A stretch of DNA of 57,309 nucleotides from UBA8752 sp964223495 (GCA_964223495.1 CAXQGL010000019.1:1-57309); one strand, 5' to 3'; shown: positions 1 to 10,097, counted from the stretch's first letter. Notes: generated by a model not told the origin, from the letters alone. Made by a program: numbers and translations.

Positions 1-99
1 CGATCAAAAGCGAGTTGGATCTGAGATCCTTGGTGGCGCCAAACACGCGAGTGTGGGCTGTGCAAGTTTTACTTATATCGGATAAGGTAAAGACACACA

Positions 100-1212
100 A
101 TGGTGACGGAACGGACATACACAAAAAAACGCCACCGGCGGACTAAGCCGCCCACACAGCGCGGCGACAGCCAAAATGATCAAGGGCAGCGTCATGCCGT
201 GTATGGTCTTCAGGATACGACGTTGTCGATTTCCACCACCGGCTCCTTCTATCAGGACGTTTTGGGCGGGCCCTTGTCCACGGCGGTCAATCCGCTGCTT
301 TTCGGCTCCTTCCCGACGCTGCAGTACGATTCATGGGTGACCATCGGAACGGACGACAATACGGGTTCGGTAGACCAGATCGGCATCGATTTCGTGCCTT
401 TCGAGGCTGGAGGAAGCCTCACGATTGACGACCCCGTTGGCGGCACTTGGTACATTCTTCCGGACCTCGAGCCTGCGGCATTCCCCGACGACCAGGGCAG
501 GGTGCTCATGGGGCAATTCACGACCGATGGAATCGTGGACATTGTGCTGAACATCCAATACCGCGCATCGAGTGGGGCCAACATACAGGTGACCGGCTCG
601 ACCCTGACTTTCCCGGTCGTGACCCCCGGTTGCACGGATCAAGGGGCCTGCAACTATGACCCCTTGGCCGATTTCGATGATGGCTCTTGCGACTTCCTCA
701 GTTGTGCGGGCTGCGATGATATTGAAGCATGCAATTACAATCCCCAGGCGGTCATCGTGGACAATACGTTGTGTGAGTACCCTGAGAATTATCCTGCGAA
801 TACCGTCGACTGCAACGGCGATTGCATCAACGATGCGGACGAGGATGGAATTTGCGATGAGGACGAGGTGCCGGGATGCACAAACCCGGATGCTGACAAT
901 TTCAATCCGTCAGCGACGGATGATGATGGATCTTGCATCCTGGCAGGCTGCACCGACCCCGATGCCCAGAATTACAACCCCGCGGCAACGGATGACAATG
1001 GAACATGTGAGTTCCTCATTGTCGGTACCCAGGGATGCACTTATGCGGATGCCACCAACTACGACGCGAATGCCACATTGGATGACGGAACCTGTGAATT
1101 CGATTGTACCGGTGGTGGCAGTTGTGCCTACGACACCGATGGCAACGGACTGATTGGTTCGGCCGACCTCCTGGTTTTCCTGTCGTTGTACGGACAACCC
1201 TGCGGAGACTGA
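100..1212 (+). CDS. Secreted-type modular protein, N-terminus apparently defective
   Basis: I do not recognise a function. Residues about 32-170 form a beta-rich domain with a YDSWVTIG motif and a GRVLMGQFTTDG motif; the same domain occurs in the genes at 1405, 40881 and 45019. Residues 177-330 hold five cysteine modules of the GCTDxxAxNY type. Residues 345-370 form a dockerin-like tail (DTDGNGLIGSADLL, then LYGQPC). The N-terminus is odd: the first 31 residues are Lys/Arg-rich, give no signal peptide, and replace the conserved TYRLY strand that precedes this domain in the paralogues. The homology begins abruptly at AVYG. Either the 5' end is rearranged or frameshifted, or the gene is a decayed duplicate of the next one. 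The ATG at 100 is only the first available start. The reading frame is convincing from residue 32 on. Confidence 0.7.
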   Translation: MVTERTYTKKRHRRTKPPTQRGDSQNDQGQRHAVYGLQDTTLSISTTGSFYQDVLGGPLSTAVNPLLFGSFPTLQYDSWVTIGTDDNTGSVDQIGIDFVPFEAGGSLTIDDPVGGTWYILPDLEPAAFPDDQGRVLMGQFTTDGIVDIVLNIQYRASSGANIQVTGSTLTFPVVTPGCTDQGACNYDPLADFDDGSCDFLSCAGCDDIEACNYNPQAVIVDNTLCEYPENYPANTVDCNGDCINDADEDGICDEDEVPGCTNPDADNFNPSATDDDGSCILAGCTDPDAQNYNPAATDDNGTCEFLIVGTQGCTYADATNYDANATLDDGTCEFDCTGGGSCAYDTDGNGLIGSADLLVFLSLYGQPCGD

Positions 1213-1404
1213 TTTCATGTGGGGCATCGCAACCATATACAGGGCTTTGTTGCCGGAACCTGCGCCTCGAATGGGTGGCGTTCTGTTGGCTTGCAGTGGT
1301 CATTCCCATTATATGGTTTCGACGGTTTCAAACTCGGGGGTGACGAAAATCAATGTGGATTATTCCTGGCTCCCGCTATATTGGAAACTCCCAACTATCA
1401 CTAG

Positions 1405-3699
1405 ATGAACCGATTCACATCTCTCCGCGTGGCCACTTCGGCCTTGTTCATTGTTGCATTCACCCTGCAATCATTCGCACAGGTTTGTTCGGACCCGGAT
1501 GCCTGCAACTATACTTTGGGGTTGGAGAATTCGATATACGGACTGGATGTGGATGTGGTGGCCGTGCACGAGGATGGGCTGCTTGCGGGGATGACGACAT
1601 ATCGTCTCTACTTCGTTTCCGCCCATCCGGATGATTTTGTATCTGCCGTTTTCGGTGACTCGGAAACCCCGCTCATGGTGGAGACTTCCACGACATTCTA
1701 TCAAGATGCATTGGGAGGCGTGACGCCGAATGGCATCTTTACCGCGCTTTATCCATCCTTCCCGACACTGCAATTCGACAGTTGGGTCACCATCGGCATC
1801 GAGAACATTGCCGACGCCACGGCTGGAGAGGCGGATGTGCAAGTCGTGAATTCCAATGGCCAGAACTGGCAGCTGGCTTTCGATCCCGGTCTGGGTGCTT
1901 CCGGCACGGACATCATCATGGACGACTCCGATGGCGGAGCGTGGTTCACCCTGGCCGGTCAGTCCAACGGAAATGTGGATGAGGATGGTCGGGTGCTCCT
2001 GGGGCAGTTCACGACGGACGGCAACCTGAGTGGAACCCTGAACCTGCAAGTATTCCCGGAGGGCGACCAGTTGAATTACATCACGACTACCCTGTCCATC
2101 GGAGGGGTTGTGGAGGAGTGCATTTACCCGACAACGTATTACGTCGACATCGACGGTGATGGATATGGAACGACGGAGGTGTTGCTCTGTGAACCCCAGG
2201 ATGGTTATGCCACTGAACCGGGAGACTGCAATGACAATACTGCGGTTTCATTTCCCGGAAACCCCATGGAGCTCGTAGGGGATGGAATTGACGGAGATTG
2301 TGACGGCTCGGAAAATTGCTTCCGCGATTTCGATGGTGATGGTTACCGCAGCGACGATATCGAGGACATCATCGCATCCTTGGACAACATCAACTGTTCG
2401 GAAGATGGAGAGGCTTACATCTACGACCCTGTAGACTGTGATGACACCAACCCGGACCTGAACATTGCGGGCCCGGATGGCAACTGTGTCGTCATTTCAT
2501 CGCCGGATGAAGGCTGCGGAAATCCAGAGGCCTGCAACTACGATGCGGAGGCATTACCGGAGGAGGACAACTGTGAATTTCTCTCCTGCCGCGGATGTTC
2601 CAATCCAGCAGCGTGCAATTACGATCCGGACGCCCAGATCCAGACCGAGCTTGTCTGTGAGTTTCTGTCTTGTGCGGGCTGCACGGACCCCACAGCGACG
2701 AACTACAATCCCGAAGCCTTCATTGCGGACGATTCGGACTGTGTCTATTCGGGTATTCTCGCCATCGGTCCTTCCGTCATCAACTTCAACGGCGCGGGAC
2801 CTGATATGACCTACACGAACGAAGTGTATGCCCTTCTGCCGCCAGAAGCCATCCGGTTGAAGCGCGTGCTGGGAGTCAAGGACGGTGATGTCCGTCTGCG
2901 CATCGAGCCCTTCGCCACGCTGTACAATTCAGAGAGCTGTGGAGATTGGATGCCCCACAACATGATGTCGACAGTGGATGTTGACGGTGTGGAGTATACC
3001 AATGTCGATTGTCTCGCTGATTCCTGGTTTACCATCGGGGGCACGGTGGGCGCCGGACCGGACTTGATTCCGCTCGGCTTCGATCCGACCACGTTGGATG
3101 GGGCCGCGAACTTCGACAGTGACCTCCTGGAGAATGCAGGAGATACCCTGGGATGGGAAATCGCGGGTGATACGGGCGGGGAGCCGACCAACCATTGTGC
3201 GGACCTGCTCGACCGTCCCGGTTGTTCAAATGCCGTACGCATCGCCCGATTGACCATGCCCCTCGGAGAGAGTTTCTTCTTCCAGGCCGGCTTGACCTAT
3301 ACCGTGGCTGGAGCGGGCGAGCGCTCCATCACGGGCCAGGACTTCACCGACGACTCCAGTATTTCTTCCGAGAGCGGGGGAGGTGGAGAAGCCGACTCGG
3401 ATGACGCGGTCATCACGGATGGTGAAGCCAACATCGTCAATGGCTGTCTGGATGCGACCGCATGCAACTATGATCCGAGTGCCAACACGGACTCCGGTGA
3501 TTGTGATTATGACAGCTGTGCAGGTTGTACCTATCCCGATGCGGACAACTATGATGACACGAAGACCGTGGACGATGGGTCTTGTACATTCTCACTGTCC
3601 GGTGATGCGTGTCCGCTGGATACGAATGATGACGGCCTGATCGGGGCTGCGGACCTCGTCAATTTCCTCGCGGAATTCGATTCGGCCTGTCCGGAATGA
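1405..3699 (+). CDS. Secreted multidomain protein with cysteine modules, MopE-like metal-binding motifs and dockerin-like tail
   Basis: A signal peptide (about residues 1-25, ending SFAQ) is followed by a CSDPDACNY module and a full copy of the TYRLY...YDSWVTIG domain (about 35-235). Two Asp-rich segments follow (about 248-355), with YYVDIDGDGYG and GDGIDGDCDG patterns typical of MopE-type putative metal-binding motifs. Cysteine modules occupy about 372-450. A second, divergent copy of the DSWFTIG domain lies at about 450-680, followed by two more modules. The last 25 residues are dockerin-like (DTNDDGLIGAADLV, ending in CPE). There is no T9SS sorting domain. The 192-base gap upstream shows no clear promoter. 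The gene is probably a paralogue of the gene at 100. Function unknown; likely extracellular, Ca-binding and adhesive or structural. Confidence 0.85.
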   Translation: MNRFTSLRVATSALFIVAFTLQSFAQVCSDPDACNYTLGLENSIYGLDVDVVAVHEDGLLAGMTTYRLYFVSAHPDDFVSAVFGDSETPLMVETSTTFYQDALGGVTPNGIFTALYPSFPTLQFDSWVTIGIENIADATAGEADVQVVNSNGQNWQLAFDPGLGASGTDIIMDDSDGGAWFTLAGQSNGNVDEDGRVLLGQFTTDGNLSGTLNLQVFPEGDQLNYITTTLSIGGVVEECIYPTTYYVDIDGDGYGTTEVLLCEPQDGYATEPGDCNDNTAVSFPGNPMELVGDGIDGDCDGSENCFRDFDGDGYRSDDIEDIIASLDNINCSEDGEAYIYDPVDCDDTNPDLNIAGPDGNCVVISSPDEGCGNPEACNYDAEALPEEDNCEFLSCRGCSNPAACNYDPDAQIQTELVCEFLSCAGCTDPTATNYNPEAFIADDSDCVYSGILAIGPSVINFNGAGPDMTYTNEVYALLPPEAIRLKRVLGVKDGDVRLRIEPFATLYNSESCGDWMPHNMMSTVDVDGVEYTNVDCLADSWFTIGGTVGAGPDLIPLGFDPTTLDGAANFDSDLLENAGDTLGWEIAGDTGGEPTNHCADLLDRPGCSNAVRIARLTMPLGESFFFQAGLTYTVAGAGERSITGQDFTDDSSISSESGGGGEADSDDAVITDGEANIVNGCLDATACNYDPSANTDSGDCDYDSCAGCTYPDADNYDDTKTVDDGSCTFSLSGDACPLDTNDDGLIGAADLVNFLAEFDSACPE

Positions 3700-3726
3700 T
3701 GTCCTTGGAGACCTGAATTACATTTG

Positions 3727-3753
3727 ATGCCCCCGGTTCCTGATCGGGGGCAT
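3727..3753 (+). terminator. Rho-independent terminator after the secreted protein gene
   Basis: A perfect 9-base-pair stem (ATGCCCCCG pairing with CGGGGGCAT) with a 9-base loop, followed by TTTCATTTC. It lies 27 bases after the stop at 3699 and before the MFS start. Confidence 0.8.
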
Positions 3754-3769
3754 TTCATTTCGTGACACG

Positions 3770-5122
3770 ATGAACACCAAGCGGCTTTCCTTTTGGGAAA
3801 TCTGGAACATGAGTTTCGGTTTCCTGGGCATTCAATTCGGATTCGCCCTCCAGGGGGGCAACATGTCCCGCATCTTCCAGACACTGGGCGCTTCCAAGGA
3901 CGAGATACCCTTGCTCTGGATCGCAGCCCCATTGACCGGACTGCTGGTCCAGCCCATCATCGGATATCTGAGTGACCGGACGTGGCATCCCCGGTGGGGG
4001 AGACGCCGTCCGTTCTTTCTCATCGGTGCGGTCCTGAGTTCGCTCGCCTTGTTCTTCGTGCCATACAGCAGTGCGCTGTGGATGGCGGCCGGCTTCCTTT
4101 GGATCCTCGATGCCAGCATCAACATCAGCATGGAGCCTTTCCGTGCCTTGGTGGCGGACAAGCTGCCGGAGGAACAGCGCAGTTATGGATTTGTCCTCCA
4201 GACCCTCATCATCGGCATAGGGACATGGGTGGCGTCCAACCTGCCTTGGTTCGTGACATGGCTGGGGGTGTCCAATGAAGCGGCGGCAGGGCAGATTCCA
4301 CAAAGTGTGTATGTGTCATTCGCTGTAGGCGCCTTCGTTTTCATGGCGAGCATCCTGTTCACCGTCTTCACCACCTCCGAGGAGCCTCCTGAGGATCTCG
4401 AGGCCTTTGAAAGGGAGAAAGCCCAGAATCAGGGCTTCATGAGTGGTCTCGGAGAGATCGGCGCCTTCATTGGGAACATGCCACGCGTGATGGTGAAACT
4501 CGGAGCGGTGCAGTTCTTCAGCTGGTTCGCCTTCTTCACCATGTGGTCGTTTGCCACGCCAGCCTTGACCGAACACGTCTTCGGTGCGCCTCTGCCTGCG
4601 GAGGGCTCGGATGGATACGAAGCGTTGAATGCGGCGTACAATGAAGCGGCCAATGCCGTTTCCAGTGCCATGGGCGTCTACGGACTCAGCAGCATGGCCT
4701 TCGCGCTGCTGTTGTCGGTCTGGACCAGCCGCAGGGGATTGGACCGGAGAATGACCCATCTGGTCAGCCTCGTGCTTGGAGGAGCTGGATTCCTGACAAT
4801 GGTGCTATGGGGGCCCGAATCCTCAGGCAATCTGAACATCAGCTTCGCCCTGATCGGCATCGCTTGGGGCAGCATTCTCAGTATGCCTTATGCCATGCTC
4901 TCAGGAGCCATCCCGGCAGAGCGGATGGGCGTCGGCATGGGGGTGTTCAACATGTTCATTGTCATTCCGCAAATCGTGGCCGCATTGGGCGGAATCAACT
5001 GGGCTTACAAGACGCTGCTTGGGGACGAAATCATACAGACCATGGTGCTTGCAGGACTGAGTTTGGTCGTTTCCGGCCTGCTCAATCTGCTCATCAGACC
5101 CGCAGACATGCTCAAATCTTGA
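3770..5122 (+). CDS. MFS transporter, SLC45-like sugar:cation symporter
   Basis: A 450-residue polytopic inner-membrane protein with about 12 hydrophobic segments. After the second segment comes the cytoplasmic GYLSDRTWHPRWGRRRP loop, a form of the MFS motif A that is characteristic of the GPH/SLC45-like branch, which moves sucrose, maltose or other glycosides with H+. A long central loop (about 205-235, charged) separates the two six-helix halves, as usual. The start ATG gives a short cytoplasmic N-terminus beginning MNTKRLSFWEIWNMSFGF, which matches family members. It is transcribed alone after the terminator at 3727. The substrate cannot be read from the sequence; sugar uptake is an inference from family. 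Confidence 0.85.
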   Translation: MNTKRLSFWEIWNMSFGFLGIQFGFALQGGNMSRIFQTLGASKDEIPLLWIAAPLTGLLVQPIIGYLSDRTWHPRWGRRRPFFLIGAVLSSLALFFVPYSSALWMAAGFLWILDASINISMEPFRALVADKLPEEQRSYGFVLQTLIIGIGTWVASNLPWFVTWLGVSNEAAAGQIPQSVYVSFAVGAFVFMASILFTVFTTSEEPPEDLEAFEREKAQNQGFMSGLGEIGAFIGNMPRVMVKLGAVQFFSWFAFFTMWSFATPALTEHVFGAPLPAEGSDGYEALNAAYNEAANAVSSAMGVYGLSSMAFALLLSVWTSRRGLDRRMTHLVSLVLGGAGFLTMVLWGPESSGNLNISFALIGIAWGSILSMPYAMLSGAIPAERMGVGMGVFNMFIVIPQIVAALGGINWAYKTLLGDEIIQTMVLAGLSLVVSGLLNLLIRPADMLKS

Positions 5123-5168
5123 GTTGGCCAAAAGAAATTTGTGAATGTCGGCTTCGGTCGATTATACA

Positions 5169-5195
5169 CGAAGTCCAAAAGGATTGCGGACTTCG
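5169..5195. other. 8-bp inverted repeat downstream of the MFS gene
   Basis: CGAAGTCC and GGACTTCG are separated by 11 bases. No T-run follows on the plus strand, so it may be a weak terminator for the MFS gene or a structure in the leader of the next gene. Confidence 0.45.
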
Positions 5196-5256
5196 GGGGC
5201 GCGCCTCTGCACTTCTTGCATGATAATTTTCAAGTTGTTCCCCAGAAAGCAGGGTT

Positions 5257-5273
5257 GGTGTATCATGTACACC
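5257..5273. promoter_or_regulatory. Perfect short palindrome upstream of the cupredoxin/CBM-like gene
   Basis: GGTGTA-TCATG-TACACC lies 55 bases before the chosen start at 5328 and is followed by TTCCTCTTTCT. It could be an operator or a small terminator hairpin. No good TAnnTTTG box is visible near it; TATATTGG at 5284 is the closest. Confidence 0.3.
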
Positions 5274-5327
5274 TTCCTCTTTCTATATTGGCCCTCATTG
5301 GAAGAACCAACTTGTAACCACAACACC

Positions 5328-8300
5328 ATGCGCAACATTTTGCTGCTCACCATCGCGGTATTCGGCTTCGGTCTGGTACACGCTCAGGATTGCACCGGTG
5401 CGGACCACACGGTCCTCGCAGGTAGCTATTATTACACCCCCGCCACTCTGACTGTCACAGCAGGAGAAACCATCGCTTTTTTGAACGAAGCAGGTTTCCA
5501 TGATGTGAATGGTGTCTCCAGTTCAACTGGGGCCGCGTGGAGCAACCCCGAAACCTTCTCTTTGCCCGCCAACAGCGGCAGCACAGGTGGGGTCTGCATG
5601 GGAACCATCACGCTCAACACGCCTGGCACGTATGAATATGACTGCAGCATCGGGTCCCATGCTTCCATTGGCATGGTGGGCACCATCATTGTGGAAGAAG
5701 CCGCACCTGCGACCGTGGATGTCACTTTCTCTGTGGACATGCAGAACGCCGGTCTTCTCGGCGGTGAGGCCATTTATGTGTCCGGAAGCATGGACGGATG
5801 GTGCGGCTCCTGCATTCCCCTGTCGGATGCGGATGGAGACGAGGTTTATTCCGCCGTGGTGCCCTTGGCGCCGAATACGGATTACGAGTACAAATTCCTG
5901 ATCAATGGATGGGGTGGTGACGAGATGAACATCTTGGGTACCGCTTGTGATTTCCTGCCGGGTGATGACTTCGGCAACCGGGGCTTCTCCCTCGGATCGA
6001 CCGACTTGGTCCTGCCTACTCCATGTTATGACAGTTGTGATCCCTGTGTGCCGACATCCACGGGATCGGGATGCATGGATTCGGATGCGTTGAACTATGA
6101 TGACACCGCAACGGAGGATGATGGATCTTGCCAGTACGAGGTGACGTTCCAGGTGGACATGAGCCAATCCGGTATCGGTGCGGCTGACAGTGCCTATGTC
6201 AACGGAGGATTCAACGGATGGTGCGGCGCATGCAATGTGATGTCCGACACCGATGGAGACCAGGTCTGGACTTTGACCCTTCCCTTCGGTCCTGGTGTAC
6301 AGGAATACAAGTTCACCATCAATGGATGGGATATCGCCGAGTCGGTGGGCGTTGGCGCGTCCTGCGACTGGAATCCCGCCGATAGCTTCGACAACCGCGG
6401 TTTCGAGGTGGTGGATTCCCCGCTTGTTTTGGATGTGGTGTGCTTCAACAGCTGTACGGCATGCAGCACCGGTGGAGACATCGAGGGATGCACCGATGCC
6501 AATGCGACCAACTACAACAGTTTGGCGACCATAGACAACGGCAGCTGTCAGTACAACATCACCTTCCGGGTGGATATGGCCGGCTATGATGGTACTTATG
6601 GAACAGTCAACATCAACAGCAACTGGAACGGTTGGTGCGGCGGATGCAATCCGATGGATGATGCCGACAGTGATGGCATCTACGAAGTGACCATTCCGCT
6701 CGCCTTGGATACGTTCGAATACAAGTTCACGGTGGACGGCTGGACGGATCAGGAGTACCTGACCGAGGGTGACCCCTGCACGAGCACGATCGACGGTTAC
6801 ACCAATCGCTCCATCGTGGTGACCGGCACGGAAACCCTTGCGGCGGTTTGCTGGGAATCGTGCGATGAGTGCGACGGTGGCGGAACAGGCGGTGACGTCC
6901 TCACCGCAACCCTCGACGTGAGCTGCAGTGGTCTCGCAGACATCACCAGTGTCCGCATCTTCGGCCCTTGGTGGGGATGGGATCCCAACGGTGGGCCCGA
7001 GGCTTCCGACAATGGAGATGGCTCATGGTCCGTGGTATTCGATCCGATTCCGACTGACAACATGGAGTACAAGTGGCTCATCAATGGTGAGCAGGAGGAC
7101 CTCCTCGACTTCGGTCCTGACCTGAATGACGATGGGTACGATGATTACCTCAACGATGCGTGCGCACCCATCACGGATTATTTCAGCTACGCCAACCGAC
7201 TGTGGAATGCCGGCTCAGGCGATATCATGGACACTTGGGGAACCTGCGAGCCTTGCGCCGCCGGTCCCGATAGTGTGCTGGTTACCATCACGGTGGACAT
7301 GAGTGAAGAGGAAGTGAATCCCGTCGGCGTATTTGTTGCGGGTAACTTCCAGAGCTGGTCCCCGGGTACCACCATTGGTACCGACAATGGTGATGGCACT
7401 TGGTCACACAGCTTCTATGCCGCACCGGGCAGCGACGTCCAGTACAAGTGGTTGAACGGCACTGCGTGGGGCTTTGAGGAAGTGGTGCCTTCCGACTGCC
7501 AATACCCCGGTGATTCCAACCGCGGATTCGATGTTCCCAATGCGGATTACAACCACCCGGTGCACTGCTTCGGTAGCTGCAATCCGTGTGGAGCAGCCAC
7601 CTATCCCGTGACCTTGACCGTCTTGACGGACAACATCACCGTGGCCGGCGACGGCATGCATTGGGCAGGTGCTCCCAACGGATGGAGCGGTGAGCCCATG
7701 TCCGACAACGGAGATGGCTCTTGGTCCGTGACGGTGGATGCTGAAGCCGGCTCGTTCGAGTTCAAGTTCCAGAACGGAAATGGTGGCTGGGAAGAGTTGG
7801 ATTGCGGAGGCAACCGCTCGGTCACGGTGGACGGATCCGGTCCTGTCAGCTACACCGGCTGCTTCGCCCAGTGCGGCGAGACCACGGAGTGTGCCACCGA
7901 TCCCGCTCCGGCCAACGTAACGTTCCGGGTGGACATGAGTGAGGTGGACAGTTTGCAGACTGACAGCGTGTATTTGATCGGCAGCTTCACCGACCCTGTG
8001 TGGCAGGCCGGTGGAATCCTGATGTCCGATTTGGATGGGGACCTCATCTACGAGGCTACCGTCCTGATTTCCGGACCTGCGGGCATTGCCTACAAGTTCT
8101 ACAACGGCAATCCCTATCCGAATGGTGCGGGAACGGATGAAGGCGGCGAGACGGCTGACTTTGCGGCTGGAGGATGTGGTGTCGACAACGGAGTCGGCGG
8201 GTTCAACCGCACCCACGATCGCAGCGGCGCAGATGAGACATTGGATGTCGTGTGTTTCAACAGCTGCAGCGCATGTGGTCCTGCCGGTACGCCGGTCACC

Positions 8301-10097
8301 TTCTCAGTGGACATGAACAGCTATGGCGGAACGTTCGGATTCGTGAACGTTTCCGGCGCTTGGAATGGTTTCTGCGCAGACTGCAACCAGCTGACCGATG
8401 AGGACAGTGACGGCATCTGGACGGCCACCTTCAACATCCCGGAAGGAGAGAACCAAGGGTACAAGTACCAGGTGGATTCTTGGGCCGACCAAGAGGATCT
8501 GGCGCCAGGCAATGACCAGGTGGGACCTTGTGTCATCACGGCCGGTGGATTCACCAACCGCGACCTGGACGTCGTGGGTACCGACCCCATCGACCTCGGT
8601 GTGGTCTGCTGGGGCTCGTGCCTCGCTTGTGGAGACGGCGGAACGCCCGGATGTACCGATGCTACCGCAGCCAACTATGATGGTGCGGCCACCTACAATG
8701 ACGGCACTTGCCTGTACGATGTGACGTTCAACGTCAACATGAGCCAGTACGCACTCGCCGATGGGGACAGCGTCTACGTCAACGCCAATTTCAATGGATG
8801 GTGTGGCGCCTGCAACCCCATGTTGGATGGCGACGGCGATGGTGTGTACTCCACCACCATCCAGCTCGCCTACGACTACTACGAGTACAAGTTCACGGTG
8901 AATGCCTGGTCTGCCGAGGAGAACCTCGCCGGTATCGGCACTTGTGTCACCGAGAACTACGGGTTCACCAACCGTGTGCTTCAGGTCTCTGCCAACCAGA
9001 GCGAGCCGGTCGTGTGCTGGAACAGTTGCTCTGATTGCGAAGGCAATGATATCCTCGGCTGTACCGACCCTGCGGCCTCCAACTATGCCGAGGCTGCGAA
9101 TTCGGATGATGGATCGTGCCAATACCCCGTCACCTTCAAGGTGGACATGGCCGGCTACGGAGGCACGTATGGCACGGTGAACCTGAATGGCAGCTTCGCT
9201 GGCTGGTGCGGTTCCTGTATCGAGATGACCGATGCCGATTCCGACGGCGTCTACGAAGTGACTGTGGACCTCGGCCTCGGAACCATCGAATACAAGTTCA
9301 CCGTGGACGGTTGGACCGACCAGGAGTTCTTTGACCCGAGCGCCCCCTGCACGAGCACCATTGACGGCTACACCAACCGCACCATCGATGTGGCTGGAGC
9401 GGCTACCCTGGATGTGGTCTGCTGGGAGTCCTGCTACACCTGTGACGCCCCGGTGGGCTGTACGGATGACGGCGCCCAGAACTACGACGACACGGCACTC
9501 ATCGACGACGGTTCCTGTGCCTACATGGTCACCATCCGCGTGGACATGAGCACCCAGGAAGTGGCACCCGAGGGCGTGCACATCGCAGGTGCATTCACCT
9601 CGTGGAATCCTGGCAGCACGCCGATGTCCACACCGGGTCTGGGACTATACACCTACACGCTTCAGTTGGCCAACGGTTCATATCAGTATCTCTTCATCAA
9701 TGGCAACGACTGGCCCGGTCAGGAGACCGTGCCGGCCGAGTGCGGTGCGGACAACGGCTTGGGTGGATTCAACCGCCTCGTGACCGTCGCTGGTGCCGAC
9801 ATGACACTGGATGTGGTCTGCTTCAACAGCTGTGAGGCTTGCGCCGGTTGTACGGATCCGTTGAGCGCAGAATTCAGTCCGTTCGCTGGATCGGATGACG
9901 GTTCTTGCGCCACGCCGCTGGTGTTCGGTTGCACCTATCCGGATGCGGACAACTACGACGCCACTGCAACCAATGAGGATGGATCCTGCATCTTCTCTGG
10001 AGCCAGCGATTGCCCCACCGACATTGACGGTGATGGCTCCACTGCCGTGGGTGATCTCCTGATCATCCTCGGTGCCTTCGGACAGGCTTGCGAGTGA
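5328..10097 (+). CDS. Giant secreted protein: cupredoxin domain plus 11 carbohydrate-binding-like modules
   Basis: The ATG at 5328 is chosen because it opens a clean signal peptide (MRNILLLTIAVFGFGLVHAQ); the frame stays open upstream to 5145, but that extension is not signal-like. Residues about 27-123 form a plastocyanin-like domain with plausible type 1 copper ligands H58, C106, H111 and M116. Eleven modules of about 100-130 residues follow, each starting VTFxVDM and containing a central W/F-N-G-W and an EYKF strand, as in starch/glycogen-binding (CBM20/CBM48-like) folds. GCTDxxAxNY cysteine modules lie between several of them. The C-terminus is dockerin-like (DIDGDGSTAVGDLL, ending FGQACE), with no T9SS domain. 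Modules 3 and 10 are close copies. It is probably a surface polysaccharide-binding or matrix protein; no catalytic domain is seen. Confidence 0.85.
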   Translation: MRNILLLTIAVFGFGLVHAQDCTGADHTVLAGSYYYTPATLTVTAGETIAFLNEAGFHDVNGVSSSTGAAWSNPETFSLPANSGSTGGVCMGTITLNTPGTYEYDCSIGSHASIGMVGTIIVEEAAPATVDVTFSVDMQNAGLLGGEAIYVSGSMDGWCGSCIPLSDADGDEVYSAVVPLAPNTDYEYKFLINGWGGDEMNILGTACDFLPGDDFGNRGFSLGSTDLVLPTPCYDSCDPCVPTSTGSGCMDSDALNYDDTATEDDGSCQYEVTFQVDMSQSGIGAADSAYVNGGFNGWCGACNVMSDTDGDQVWTLTLPFGPGVQEYKFTINGWDIAESVGVGASCDWNPADSFDNRGFEVVDSPLVLDVVCFNSCTACSTGGDIEGCTDANATNYNSLATIDNGSCQYNITFRVDMAGYDGTYGTVNINSNWNGWCGGCNPMDDADSDGIYEVTIPLALDTFEYKFTVDGWTDQEYLTEGDPCTSTIDGYTNRSIVVTGTETLAAVCWESCDECDGGGTGGDVLTATLDVSCSGLADITSVRIFGPWWGWDPNGGPEASDNGDGSWSVVFDPIPTDNMEYKWLINGEQEDLLDFGPDLNDDGYDDYLNDACAPITDYFSYANRLWNAGSGDIMDTWGTCEPCAAGPDSVLVTITVDMSEEEVNPVGVFVAGNFQSWSPGTTIGTDNGDGTWSHSFYAAPGSDVQYKWLNGTAWGFEEVVPSDCQYPGDSNRGFDVPNADYNHPVHCFGSCNPCGAATYPVTLTVLTDNITVAGDGMHWAGAPNGWSGEPMSDNGDGSWSVTVDAEAGSFEFKFQNGNGGWEELDCGGNRSVTVDGSGPVSYTGCFAQCGETTECATDPAPANVTFRVDMSEVDSLQTDSVYLIGSFTDPVWQAGGILMSDLDGDLIYEATVLISGPAGIAYKFYNGNPYPNGAGTDEGGETADFAAGGCGVDNGVGGFNRTHDRSGADETLDVVCFNSCSACGPAGTPVTFSVDMNSYGGTFGFVNVSGAWNGFCADCNQLTDEDSDGIWTATFNIPEGENQGYKYQVDSWADQEDLAPGNDQVGPCVITAGGFTNRDLDVVGTDPIDLGVVCWGSCLACGDGGTPGCTDATAANYDGAATYNDGTCLYDVTFNVNMSQYALADGDSVYVNANFNGWCGACNPMLDGDGDGVYSTTIQLAYDYYEYKFTVNAWSAEENLAGIGTCVTENYGFTNRVLQVSANQSEPVVCWNSCSDCEGNDILGCTDPAASNYAEAANSDDGSCQYPVTFKVDMAGYGGTYGTVNLNGSFAGWCGSCIEMTDADSDGVYEVTVDLGLGTIEYKFTVDGWTDQEFFDPSAPCTSTIDGYTNRTIDVAGAATLDVVCWESCYTCDAPVGCTDDGAQNYDDTALIDDGSCAYMVTIRVDMSTQEVAPEGVHIAGAFTSWNPGSTPMSTPGLGLYTYTLQLANGSYQYLFINGNDWPGQETVPAECGADNGLGGFNRLVTVAGADMTLDVVCFNSCEACAGCTDPLSAEFSPFAGSDDGSCATPLVFGCTYPDADNYDATATNEDGSCIFSGASDCPTDIDGDGSTAVGDLLIILGAFGQACE

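Noticed and set aside
3..146. Open frame running in from the window edge, possible tail of an upstream gene
   Set aside because: Too short and without recognisable motif; it overlaps the next gene's uncertain 5' end. Kept only as a note in the finding on the first gene.
1377..1384. TATATTGG upstream of the secreted gene at 1405, as a promoter
   Set aside because: Two mismatches to TAnnTTTG and no TTG at suitable spacing; a similar TATATTGG at 5284 is equally weak.
8304..9581. 425-codon minus-strand open frame inside the cupredoxin/CBM-like gene
   Set aside because: Composed of mirrored repeats of the sense modules; shadow of coding bias.
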